A stretch of DNA of 64,000 nt from Peromyscus leucopus (lineage: Eukaryota > Chordata > Mammalia > Rodentia > Cricetidae): the NCBI RefSeq assembly GCF_004664715.2, contig NC_051063.1, forward strand, positions 111,328,329-111,392,328, given 5' to 3'. The notes below the pieces were generated by a model, which was not told the origin of the DNA, did no database searches, and saw only the letters and a program-made list of their open reading frames with translations. Position numbers and translations under genes: made by a program. Position 1 is the first letter of the stretch; every line of letters starts with the position of its first letter. Shown here piece after piece: positions 12,013 to 23,100 of this stretch.

Positions 12013-12474
12013 TTCAGAATGGTATTATTAAATAAGAAACACAGAGCTAAATGCAGACTTAAAAGCCCAGAGATCAGAGAGCAATAGCCAAGAGCTGAGA
12101 CCACCTTCTTACCACCTGCTGCTACAGCCCTCCTTCCCCTGAGAAAGAGACCAACCTCCTGTGTGTCTTTTTATTGACTTTTTGTTCTGCCTTCTCATTG
12201 GTTGTAAACCCAACCACATGACCTCCTCATCACTGCCTGTCTATACAGACCTCCAGATCTTTATGGTTGGTATTGAGATACAAGGTGTGTGTACCCATGC
12301 TGGAGGTGTCCTTGAACACACAGAGATCTGCCTGTCATGTGACCGGGATTAAGGGTGTGTGCTACCACTACCAGACTTTTGCTAAATGGCTTGCTATTAG
12401 CTCTGATCCCCAGGCAACTTTATTTATTAATGTACAAATAAAATCACATTTCAGCACAAATAAAATATCACCAT
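12013..12474 (-). mobile_element. LTR-like element, family B (diverged copy)
   Basis: Aligns with 45329-45751: 'aaataagaaacacagagc', 'tttttgttctgccttctcat', 'ttgtaaacccaaccacatga', 'cttgaacacacagagatctg', a B1-like 'gggattaagggtgtgtgc' and 'caactttatttattaatgta'. Ends are degraded and no clean target duplication is seen. Short frames at 12161-12497 lie inside it and are not genes. Confidence 0.7.
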
Positions 12475-12569
12475 ATGAATACATATTTCTAAATTAGCAG
12501 TTACCAGTAGAGATTATACATATAATAACACATTGGCCAGAGTATATATCTGTCATGGGAGGTGTTTTT

Positions 12570-12571
<2 letters not shown>

Positions 12572-12603
<32 letters not shown>

Positions 12604-12609
12604 TATGTA
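12572..12609. repeat. (GT)n microsatellite
   Basis: About 19 units with one A interruption. Segment 12610-13560 is unique DNA with nothing recognisable. Confidence 0.95.
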
Positions 12610-13564
12610 CCTGATCTTCAAATGCATTCCCCTGCTAAGGTTTTAACTCAAGACAACAAGGTGCACAAAGAAACAGATTAAAATAATTTAACATTAAACA
12701 CATCAAAACTGCCATGCCCAGCATAACTTGGTCTCAGAAATCTGACCTGAAGTGGTGAGTGAATAAAGGAAGAACTGAAACACAGGCACGTGTACACCAA
12801 GTTGAAATCAGGTGGGCTCTGCACATCTAATGGGGTGATACCAACTACTCAACAAATTGGAACCTTAAATGTGTTTATTAGGTGCAAAACAGAGGGGAGA
12901 CTTATCTGATTTCAGTAGAAAGTCCCTGTGGGTGAGCAGTCTCCAACTGCAAACATCCCAGGGGAGAAAGCTGCAGTTGTTGTTAGTTTCTTCACAGACT
13001 GGCCAATTATTCATAAATACTCATACTTGTATACACCGTTTCCATTTGCACTTGGACCATAAGAAGACTTTGCCTGGTGGCTTGACCCATGAGAAAGGGT
13101 TTGCTTATTTCTCATGAGTCTGAAACCTTGGCCTTTGACATGACCAGCTCATGTCAAACAATACACATTCACTCAGAACTTCTTTCACTCAGGACTTCAC
13201 TCACTCCCTACATAGGAATGATTGGAGTGAGAGTAACAATGGTTTCTCCTGACTCATTTCTTTTCTTTTGATATGCCAAGCCTTATCTGTACATTGGTGG
13301 TAACCCTGCTCTTGGCTGCAAGAGTATGTGTGCAGCAGCAGCAGGGCTAGTAAGAAGCAGAGCTCAGTTCATGTTCAGAAAGATCCATGGCTTTTCTGGA
13401 ATCCCATATGTTGCCATGATTCACTCCCTGATCACTGACACTTGAGAGTCAAGGGGGAAAATGATTTTTATTCAGCTCAGAAACTGTGTGCCTAGTGCAA
13501 AACATGGCATGCATTAAGCATCCAGTGATTTATTTTGAGGATCTCGTTGCATCTATAGCTCTCA

Positions 13565-13675
13565 TTTGTTTGTTCATCTAGTTACTAAGACTCTGTGAAT
13601 TTGTTTCCTTATCTGTAAAATGCAGAGTTAAGATAGCACAATATCTGAGACTCTTGCCAGCTCACATATTTCATT
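13565..13675 (+). repeat. Possible MIR SINE fragment
   Basis: 'gtttccttatctgtaaaatg' is the hallmark 3' core of MIR. Upstream 'agttactaagactctgtgaa' fits loosely. Segment 13676-16049 has only unique AT-rich DNA as far as I can read. Confidence 0.5.
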
Positions 13676-16049
13676 CCTATCTTGGAGGCCTAATAGCAGT
13701 TTTATTACCATCAGCACAGATAACATCCCTCTGGTTTAGTCAGCAGGGCTCAGCAAGTCAGATTTTTCAGGATTCATGGAAAGTCTGTTTGCCTATAGGA
13801 TAGTAGAGGTTTGCATACAATCAAGGTTCTGCTACCGGACTCCTGCACAAGTTCTAGAAAATCATTTTATATGTTAGAGAACTAAGACCACAAAGATAGC
13901 AAGGAAATAAAGCCAAATGCCATACACACACAAATTATAAATTATGTATGTACTTATACATGGTTTTACTCAATTAGAAAAAAATTCAGTAGAGAGTGTA
14001 CTACCATTAGAATTATCAACTGGATAGATACAAAATCAGTTATTTGAAATTAATTTGATCAGTTGTTTCAAAACGTGTTTGACATCCATGAATTATACCA
14101 TCTCTTTCTTTTCATTCCATATATTCCCTGCACTTTTACTTGTAAACAAATTATTATCCAAAGAGTTCTACTCTCTTGAAATCATTTAAATAAAATCTCT
14201 GCAAGATTAAGGTAGATGTGCAATGCAATGATGTTTATAAGAACTTTAATAGTAGCAAATCTCATTTATTTAGCTCAGGGTCCTTTAGAATTATCTAAGT
14301 TGGCAGCTGGTTTACCAAAGACCATTTTGAATGTAAACTTTAACCAGTCAAATATAATTTCTGAGCTTTTATGAGATGGTAAATGCATTTATAATTAGCA
14401 TGTGCTGAGTTATCTTATTAACAATGTCCAGGTTATGTCACTGAATTATTGCTAAGAGATAATGACATTGTTTAAATAATAAAAATACAACTGTGATCTC
14501 AGTACTAAATTCTTTAGGCAAACCACCATGTCAAAGCTGGAAAAGATGAACTGAGAGAGATACAGCTCCTGAGATCTGCTTACCCAAGAACCACAAACTG
14601 ACAGGGAAATATGAGCACCCATTGTGAAAAACACGCAGAACTTTGTCCATACAAAGTCATGGTCTTCAATGGAAAAGACCTTACAGAAATATTATCCAAA
14701 CCCTTTCCCAAACTCAGGAAAGGGAATCACCCACCACTTAGGCCCTATCACCCTCTTGTATCATATATGTGTAAAATGAAATAAAAACAGACATAGATTC
14801 AAAGAAATAGGAAATTTTCAAACCAGAAGTGGGAATGGCAAGGAAAGAGGCAGAAAGAAGTCTGTTCCACTGAAGGAAGGAAATAAACATTAAAGCCGGG
14901 ATCTCTAGTTACAGATCTAAAGACTCAGGAAGAATGTTATAGTATGTTCTGTCTATCCCAAACACCCTACAAACACATAAAGCCTAGAGTTTAGTCACAG
15001 TATGTTACAGTGTGAAGACCTGTAACACATAGAATGTTAGGATCACCATGTATGTTGATTGTATTATTGGGATATTATAATACCAAGTATAGAGAGCTTT
15101 AAGATGCATTTGCTTCTAACAGTCTTCAAGGCTGGAGGGTAGATTCCTAGGCAACAAATCTCACATCTAGAGAAGATCCCTTTCTTGGTTAATAACTAGT
15201 CTTCTCCTTCCTGTGTCCTTACATAACACAATGAGTGATAGAGCTCTCCAAGTTCTCCTTTGTAATTGAACTGCTCTCATTCAAGAGAGTCAATCACCTT
15301 GAGAAGGTCCCACTTCAACAAACAGTAAAAGAAAAAAAAAGCACAATTAATACAACACATCTCAAAGATGGCATATGTGGGTTCACTTATAACTAGTTTT
15401 AAAGTGAGTAGTATAAGACATACCAATTTCAAAAACTGAGATTTGGAGAAAAAAAGGAAACCACTTATCTATTAGAAATCCATTTTAAATAGAAATTTCA
15501 AATAACAAAAGACATGAAGAAAGATATGTTGTAAGAATATCACTAATTGAAAAAAGGTGGGATTGTCATAAGACTTTTGGACAAAGGACTTCATGGAATA
15601 TTATCAGGAATAAGGATTTTTAAAAAACTTAATATTACCTAATGTGTGCATAAGATATTAAAAAGAAAAAAAAAAGGACTTGAGGAGAGAAGTGATTGAA
15701 AAGGTACACAGGCAAGCATAGGTTAGAAAAATTGTCTATTTCTATTTATTACCATATGTCTTTGTCTGTAGAAATGCTTCTATACTGTAGGTTTATAATA
15801 AACATTTTAGTACACACTACAAATGAGCCTTAGAACATCTCTGCACTTCACTAAGGCTACATCTAAAGTATAGCTAAGTTAATAGGGAATTATCCTTAAA
15901 AGAGTAACATTATGAGCTGTTCAGGAAATTGATATCAAAGAGTTCATTAGAGAAAGAACATTTAAAAATGTTCATGGATGCATTCAGTCAAGAAAGACTA
16001 AATTATAATTTTCCTCAAATAGTAATATTAATTTTCAAAAACATCAATA
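13676..16049. other. Unique AT-rich DNA
   Basis: No recognised repeat, gene or regulatory signal. A 60-codon reverse frame at 14452-14634 has no supporting features. Confidence 0.4.
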
Positions 16050-16050
16050 A

Positions 16051-16063
16051 AGAAGCTGACTCT
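16051..16063. repeat. Target-site duplication, copy 1 of 3
   Basis: 'agaagctgactct' precedes the B1. The same 'agctgactct' core recurs at 16488-16497 and 18589-18598, bracketing the B1 and the L1 in turn. Confidence 0.85.
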
Positions 16064-16489
16064 AAGATGGGCGGTGGTGGCGCACTCCTTAAATCCCAGC
16101 ACTCGGGAGGCAGAGCCAGGAGGATCTCTGTGAGTTCGAGGCCAGCCTGGTCACCAAAGCAAGTTCCAGGAAAGGCACAAAGCTACATAGAGAAACCCTG
16201 TCTCAAAAAACCAAAAAAAAAAAGAAGAAGGAGGAGGAGGAGGGGGGGAAGGAGGAGGAGGAGGAGGAAGAGGAGGAGGAGGAGGAGAAGGAGAAGAAGA
16301 AGGAGGAGGAGGAGGAGGAGGAGGAGGAGGAGGAGGAGGAGGAGGAGAAGAAGAAGAAGAAGAAAGAAGAAGAAGAAGAAGAAGAAGAAAAAGAAGAAGA
16401 AGAAGAAGAAGAAGAAGAAGAAGAAGAAGAAGAAGAAGAAGAAGAAGAAGAAGAAGAAGAAGAAGAAGAAGAAGAAGAAGAAGAAAAAG
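16064..16489 (+). mobile_element. B1 SINE with expanded purine tail
   Basis: 7SL-derived B1: 'gggcggtggtggcgcact', 'aaatcccagcactcgggagg', 'gtgagttcgaggccagcctg', 'ggcacaaagctacatagag' and 'aaaccctgtctcaaaaaa', body to about 16212. The A tail has evolved into 277 nt of only A and G. The element is bracketed by the duplicated site at 16051-16063 and 16488-16497. Confidence 0.93.
16213..16489. repeat. 277-nt pure polypurine tract (GGA)n/(GAA)n
   Basis: Only A and G on the plus strand: first A, then mostly GGA units, then GAA units. It is the degenerate 3' tail of the B1. Such mirror-like polypurine tracts can form triplex (H-DNA) structures, which is established for GAA repeats. The large forward (15929-16624) and reverse (16183-16614) frames are produced by this tract and are not genes. 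Confidence 0.97.
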
Positions 16490-16498
16490 CTGACTCTG

Positions 16499-18590
16499 TA
16501 TCTATTTCCTCTTCCCAGGGTGATCCATGTGTCCCTTTTAGGGTTTTCCTTGTTAGCTAGCTTCTCTGGAGCTGTGGGTTGTAGTCTGGTTGTTGTTTGC
16601 TTTACTTCTAACATCCACTTATGAGTGAGTACATACCATGTTTGTCCTTCTGAGTCTGGGTTACCTCACTCAGGATGATATTTTCTAGTTCAGTCTATCC
16701 ATTTTCATGCAAATTTCATGATGTCATTGTTTTTCACTGGTGAGTAGTACTCCATTGTATATATGTGCCACATTTTCTTTATCCATTCTTTGGTTGAGGG
16801 TCATTTAGGTTGTTTCCAGGTTCTTGCTATTACAAATAATGCTGATATGAACATAGTTGAGCATGTAGCCTTGTGGTATGAGCATTCCTTGGGTATATGC
16901 CCAAGAGTGATATAGTTGGGTCTTGAGGTAGATTGACTCCCAATTTACCAAGAAACAGCCATACTGATTTCCATAGTGACTGGATAAGTCTGTACTCCCA
17001 CCAACAGTGGAAGAGTGTTCCCCCTTGCTCTGCATTTTCTCCAACCTAAGCTGACATCAGTGTTTTTGATCATAGCCATTCTAACAGGTGTAAAATGGTA
17101 TCTTGGAGTCATTTTGATTTGCATTTCCCTATGATTAAGGATGTTGAGCAATTCCTTAAATGTCTTTCAGCCATTTGAGACTTTTCTGTTGAGAATTCTC
17201 TGTTTAGATCTCTAGTCCATTGTTTAATTGGATTGTTTGGTATTTCATGTCTAATTTCTTGAGTTCTTTATGCATTTCAGAGATCAATCCTCCGTCAGAT
17301 GTGGGGTTAGTGAAGATCTTTTCCCATTCTGTAGGCTGTCCTTTTGTCTTATTGACTATGTGTGTCTTTTGCCTTACAAAAGCTTCTCAGTTTCAGGAGG
17401 TTCCACTTATTAATTGTTATTCTCAGTGTCTGTGCTACTTATGTTATATTTAGGAAGTGGTCTCCTGTGCCAATGCATTCAATACTACTTCCTACTTTCT
17501 CTTCTATCAAGGTCAGTGTAACTGGATTTATGTTGAGGTCTTTGATTCACTTGGACTTGAGTTTTGTGCATAGCAATAGATATGGATCTATTTTAAGTCT
17601 TCTACATGTAGACATGCAGTTATGCCAGCACCATTTGTTGAAGATGCTTTCTTTTTTCCATTGTACAGTTTTGGATTCTTTGTCAAAGATCAGGTGTTCA
17701 TAGGGGAATGGAATGGTTGAGCTGGAACAGAGATGGAGTGGGAGAGCAAGGAAAGAGATACAATGATAGAGGGAGACATCATGGGGATAGGGAGAAACAG
17801 AGTACCAAGGAATTTTCCAGGAATCCACAAGGATGACCCCACCTTAGACTACTAGCAGTAGTGGAGAGGGTACCTGAACTAGACTATTCTGGTAATCGTA
17901 TTGGTGAATACCCTAAATGTCATCATAAAGCTTGCATCTAGTACTGATGGAAGCAGATGCAAAGATCAAAAGCCAAGCACCAGGCATCCAGTCAAGGAAA
18001 GAAAAGAGGGATTCTATGAGCAAGGGGCATCAAGATCATGATGGGAAAACCTACAGAGACAACCAAACCAAACTAGTAGGAACTCTTGAACTATGCATGA
18101 ATAGCTGTGGAGCCTCCATGGGAGTGGATTAGGCCCTCTGCATAGGCGAGACAGTTGTATAGCTTGATCTGCTGAAGGTGCCCCCTAGCAGTGGAATCAG
18201 GATCCTAGAGTATGTGCAGAATTTTTGGAGCCCAATGCCTATGGTGAGACACCTTACACAGCATTGGTACAGGAGGAGGGGCTTGAACCTACCTCAACTG
18301 AACATACCAGGCTCTGCTGACTCCCAGTTAAATATGCCAGCGTAGCATGAAATGATGAACAGCAATTCAAAATGGTCTTGCTTTGGAGGAGATTGGAATG
18401 GGAGGTGGGTTAGGGGGGAAGGCTGGGGGATGGGAGGGGGAGGGGAAGGAGATCTATGGTTGGTATGTAAAATAAATAGTAATTATCTTAATAAGAAAAA
18501 AAGAATAGGAGGTTGTGGAACAGAAAAGAAGAAGAGGAAAAAGAAAAAGAAGAAGAGGAGGAGGAGGAGGAGGAGAAGAAGAAGAAGAAG
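16499..18590 (+). mobile_element. L1 insertion with 5' inversion (twin-primed)
   Basis: 16499-17702 is reverse-strand L1: the start of the 3' UTR and then the C-terminal part of ORF2, full of stops. At about 17702 it switches to forward-strand 3' UTR (17703-18520), which ends with an A/GA-rich tail to 18590. About 70-80 nt of L1 sequence between the two parts is missing compared with the copy at 39737-40650. Duplicated target sequence 'agctgactctg' lies at 16488-16498 and 18589-18599. This is the classic product of twin priming. No intact ORF. Confidence 0.92.
18325..18376 (+). repeat. 52-bp non-L1 patch inside the L1 3' UTR
   Basis: Matches 19898-19949 at 50 of 52 positions in the same orientation; mismatches are at 18358 and 18374. 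Other L1 copies in the window run straight from 'gctgactccc' into about 10 nt of L1 sequence here and then the 'ggaggag' block. In this copy those nucleotides are replaced by the patch. Confidence 0.93.
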
Positions 18591-18599
18591 CTGACTCTG

Positions 18600-19897
18600 C
18601 TAAGTTGGTGTCCGTAACAAGATTAATCTCAAAGTACATCTTTAAAGCCAGAGATGCATAATGATGGGGCATAGTATACTTCCATACTTATAGTTATTTA
18701 TGATAATTCATCATGTTTAGTTAAGAAGCATGGCAAGTTGTAAATCTTATGTTTATCCCCTGATCTTTGCTATGATTTCTGAGTAAAATTTCTTTGTTGA
18801 TCTTGGCAGTGGTTTGCAACTAGAAAAAGGCTCAAGAGAAAAATTTGAAAACTAATGATAAAGTGGAAACAAATTAAAACAAAATTTTATGTTCTTCAGA
18901 GATGTCTGTCTGAGAAATGACACATAAGAAGATTGATTATATCGTTTTGTATTTATAAATCAAGGCATCTTACTGGAAATGAATATTTTTATTGAATTAG
19001 TAAATTTAATTCAACACCATCTTCTCAGAAGGGTACAAGTTCCTATAATAAATGTGGTTAGGATGGCATGCTTAGTGCAATTGGAACCATCTGTAAACTA
19101 TTCTCAAAACTGTTCTAAATGCCAGCCAATTCCCCATGATTTAAAATAGGACATGTAATCATATTAAATCTTGAATTAAGATATGCAGTTGGACACTTTT
19201 AGAATACTAATCAAATAAATAATAGTCATGTAATAAAAATATTTCCTCTATCAAATGCTTCTTTCAAAACATAAAAGTACAGACCTTTATTAAGCAGATT
19301 TCTAGTTCTTGAAAACAATTACAAAATGACTAAATATATTCATATATATATATATATATTTCCATGAGTTATAATTAATTTTTTGAAAGCCAGAATGGCC
19401 TAATGGCCTATAACAGAAAATATTTATGAGTGAATATATGAGTTTTAGAGATTAACATTAAGGGACATTCATTTGATATAGTAAGGCATTACTAATAAAG
19501 TGAGAAGAATATCTGATAAATTTATTTATTCCTTGAAGAAATAATAATAGCTACTTTGCAATACACAAAACCACTTGTTTTCTCTTTCAGTACTGAAGAC
19601 AATGTAACTGTCCATTTTTTCTTAAACCCTATGCATGTTCATTGAACAAAACCATTTGTGTAAGTACCTATACCACATGCTGTTCAGAAATAGCTACAGT
19701 AAGATTATTGCAGGTAAGTGGGGCACAGGGTGCCACTGTCAAATCACAAAATATAAAAAAAAAAAATTTGAAAAGTACAGGTATATAGTTGACATGCATT
19801 GTGCCCAGAAAGACAGTGACCCTTCACTACTGTCCATGTCGTTGAAATAATAGATGAGATTAGAATTGCCTCAGTTGAAGAGGAAATAGCAGTCTGA
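18600..19897. other. Unique AT-rich DNA
   Basis: Single-copy appearance. One short (AT)n stretch at 19341-19360. No gene or interspersed repeat recognised. Confidence 0.45.
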
Positions 19898-19949
19898 CAG
19901 TTAAATATGCCAGCGTAGCATGAAATGATGGACAGCAATTCAAAATTGT
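19898..19949 (+). repeat. Source copy of the 52-bp patch
   Basis: Lies in unique DNA that has no L1 similarity on either side, so it is the more likely origin of the patch at 18325-18376. The centre is 'gccagcgtagcatgaaatga'. Confidence 0.85.
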
Positions 19950-21188
19950 TTGGTCAAACTGGGAGACTGGTAAAGGTTATACAGAGAAATTGGGTCCTTA
20001 GTTCTCAGGTAATGATGATTAGGGAAGGAGAAGTATAAAGATGAGCCAGAAAAATGTTGTGGTAATTTAAGGAGAGGAGAAAGAGTTCCACAATCAATCA
20101 GCAATTGTAAGCATGTAGACAGAGGCAGTAGTAGAAGACACAGAGAGATGAAATTAAAAATTAGACCTGAGATGGTTAAGATACAGCAGAGAGCCAACAT
20201 TTATTCTGAAGTTTGTATCATTGATGACTTGTTTTGCAATATTATATTATGAGTCAATTTATAAATTTAACAGGAAATCAAAAATTAGCTAACAGCAGGA
20301 AAGAATTGAAAAGCATGTTTTCTTGATAAGCTACATTTCACATGAGTGGGAGTCTGTTTTAGCTTCTGTCTGCAGTTCTTCCTGTCCTGCCTATTTTTCT
20401 CTACCAATAACCCTTGAACTCTCACTGTAGCCAGGAAATGTGAATGCATCTTAATGCATGAGTCTAGACAAAAAAACCCAGGCACTTTGCTGATGATGGG
20501 AATACATTTAATATGGACAGAAAGAAATTACAAAAGTCTATTATTTTGCCAATTAAAGCTGATTAATTTAGTAGGGAACAAACACATTTTCATTTTTTTG
20601 AAACTAACAGTGGAACATGCAGAATTTAACAGAGATCCAGGAAATAAAAGACTCAGAAAAGGGCTGAAATCACTTGTTTTGTTAGCTTATTTAGTTAGCT
20701 AACTGGCAAGCAAAGTAGACCGCAGCATCCCCAAAGGAGAACTGGAAAGTGAAAGTCAAGGAACACCTGAGATAGGGAAGCAACTTTCAATGGATTATCC
20801 AGCTTTCAGGAATCATTTTGAAAGAAGCGTAAAATCTTCGCCTTAAATTCTTGTTGTGTTTGAAGGTGCATTCTCTACTAAAGAATTCGGCTTATTATTA
20901 TATATACATTCATGAGTAAATCACAAGAGGTCAGGCTAAAAAGTGAAAACATGATAATAATAAATATATTACAACAAATTATTCACTTATTCACTTAATG
21001 CAGAAAAGATAAATCTTTTAAAAAGAATAGAAAGGAGAAAGTTAAAAACAGAAGCAATTCATTATCTTGAGTGACTATAGTTCATTGTAGTTGTGTTTGG
21101 CATTTGATAAAACACTGGGACATGAAAAAAATGTAAAAATCAAAGACAAAGCAAATCAATAAAATGTAATGGTTGTTGAATTTAATAG
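19950..21188. other. Unique DNA
   Basis: Several 60-90-codon frames overlap on both strands, but none has a recognisable domain or repeat. Nothing I can assign. Confidence 0.4.
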
Positions 21189-21235
21189 ATCTCTCTCTCT
21201 CCTCTCTCTCTCTCTCTGTTTGTGTGTGTGTGTGT
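21189..21235. repeat. (CT)n-(GT)n compound microsatellite
   Basis: CT units with a CC interruption, followed by GT units. Confidence 0.93.
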
Positions 21236-21479
21236 AAAGCTTATGAAATAATAAGCTTTCATATGGCTTTTTTTAAACAACCTTTGTGTTAGTGATCTTT
21301 CCCCTAATCTCACCCTCTGCCATTTAAACTTCCCTCTTCATTCATCCCTCTTTCTCCTTTATATCATCTGTGCTTTACTATTACATTCTATTAAATTTTT
21401 TCTTCCCCCTCCTCACCAATAGACACTTTCCAGTTTTCTGGTATTCTTAGGTACACCAAATAAAACAAGAAAATGAAGA

Positions 21480-21545
21480 AATTTGACATTAAGATCCACC
21501 TATGAGTGACAACATGGGGCATAGCTTTTCTGGGCGTGGGTTACA
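21480..21545 (-). mobile_element. L1 ORF2 end, short fragment
   Basis: 'gatccacctatgagtgaca' and 'gggcgtgggttacattgca' resemble the reverse-strand L1 ORF2 end that reads 'catccacttatgagtgagt' and 'gagtctgggttacctcact' at 16613-16670. Short and diverged; pyrimidine-rich 21300-21420 before it may belong to the same element. Confidence 0.4.
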
Positions 21546-21699
21546 TTGCACCTTCAGCATAAAAACTCATCAGCAGTCTTACCCAGCTTTGAACCCTTAG
21601 AACTTCAACAATGACCAGTATAGCAAAATATATTTATGGGTACAATAATTGTATGAATATTAATAACCAACAACTTGTTGGGGTAACTAACAACTATCT

Positions 21700-22612
21700 G
21701 ATTGAATTTGGAGCCTGATCCACAGAAAGAAACATATGCCTGCTCTTGTAAATCTGGTCAAGAACCTGGTTGGGGAACTCACAGACCCCAAGGCTGAATC
21801 TACTACTATTATTTTACTAAATGAACATATTGTCAAAAAACATCATCTAAATAAGTATATTTTTACTTATAGAATAGTGCAACTCTCTGACATCTTCAGA
21901 AAGATTTCTTTCTGATGTAGATGATGGTTAACACAGAAACTCACAACAGAAACTCAAAGCACAGAGAATAAGTGATGTGGATAATTCAGCCAAAAATGAG
22001 ACATCTTTATTACATGCTTTCCCCAGTAAAAGATGGGACACAAAGACTACAAGATCCAGAGGTCAGTGACATCTGAGTACCAATATTGTACCTTTAGGCC
22101 TATTTTGCCATGCTGGTTATTGATGTGGTTCATGGACATCACAGCTGGGTAGGACTATTGGAAACTCCATTGGAAATCTGCATAGCCCTTTCTGGTACTA
22201 AGGAAGCTAGTCCTCAGAGAGTAATCTTTCATGTCACATCAAGCTAGAATCTTCTGTGTCCTGCAGTTAAAGTATACAATCTGTTGAGCAAAAGGGACTT
22301 GCCTTCAATCTATGAGAGGTAACAAAGTGTAACAGAAAAGCCTAATAAATGAGACCATATGGTTAGAAACATACAGATACATACAGGTAACATTATATAG
22401 ACTTGGCTAGGTATATTCCTATATTTAGGAATATATGCATAAACACACACACATATATGCACATATATATGTAAACGATTAATGGAGAAAGAGACTGTAC
22501 ATTTGAAAAACAGCAAGGAAGATTATATGAGAGGTCTTGGAGGGAGGAAACGAAAAGGAGAGAATAATGTAACAATATTACAATCTCAAAAATAAAATAA
22601 ATAATTTTTAAA
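21700..22612 (+). mobile_element. Old L1 (Lx-type) 3' UTR
   Basis: The clear part is 22340-22612: 'aacattatatagacttggct', 'atatttaggaatatatgc', a purine-rich 'ggaggaaacgaaaaggag' and the end 'caatctcaaaaataaaataa'. Upstream 21700-22340 ('ggggaactcacagacccc', 'gaatctactactattatttt') reads like the more 5' portion of the same old 3' UTR but is less certain. Confidence 0.6.
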
Positions 22613-22893
22613 AGTCACCAAAACACTTTCACAACCACTGCTAAATTTCCCAGATCCTCTTCAATGTCCTTGTCAGGAGGAAATGCCAGGCAACTCTTAC
22701 TCTGATAGGATATTCCCGGGTTCATAGTTGTGGTTACTCAATAGTGTTTCTGAACAACAATGGTATTAATGAAGTCGTAGTCATAAGGGATCACAAAACC
22801 TCTCTCTTCTCCACTGCTTGTGCCACGACGATTCCATCTCTTTAATTTTCACATGACTCCCAAGATTATCTCTTGAATGATGTTCTTCACTGT

Positions 22894-23100
22894 CTTCTTT
22901 TTTTTATTTTTTAAGTAAATTTATTTTACAACATCATTTAGTTCAACATAATAGCCACAGATTCCCCTGTTCTCCCACTCTCGTCCCCTCCCCCTCCCCC
23001 ACCCTCCACCCCATTCCTACCTCCTCCAGATCAAGATCTCCCCCGAGGACCGGGATCGACCTGGTAGACTCAGTCCAGCCAGGTCCAGTCCCCCTCTTTA
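22894..23100 (-). mobile_element. L1 3' UTR, 5'-truncated
   Basis: Starts with a T-rich tail, then 'gttcaacataatagccacag', C-rich 'cctccccctcccccaccctc', 'cctcctccagatcaagatct' and ends 'ctcagtccagccaggtccag'. The same order is seen in reverse at 30690-30870. Only about 200 bp were inserted. No convincing target duplication. Confidence 0.85.

Noticed and set aside
15929..16624. 231-codon frame rich in Arg and Lys, and its reverse-strand Phe/Leu partner
   Set aside because: Both are translations of the 277-nt purine tract in a B1 tail flanked by B1 and L1 sequence.
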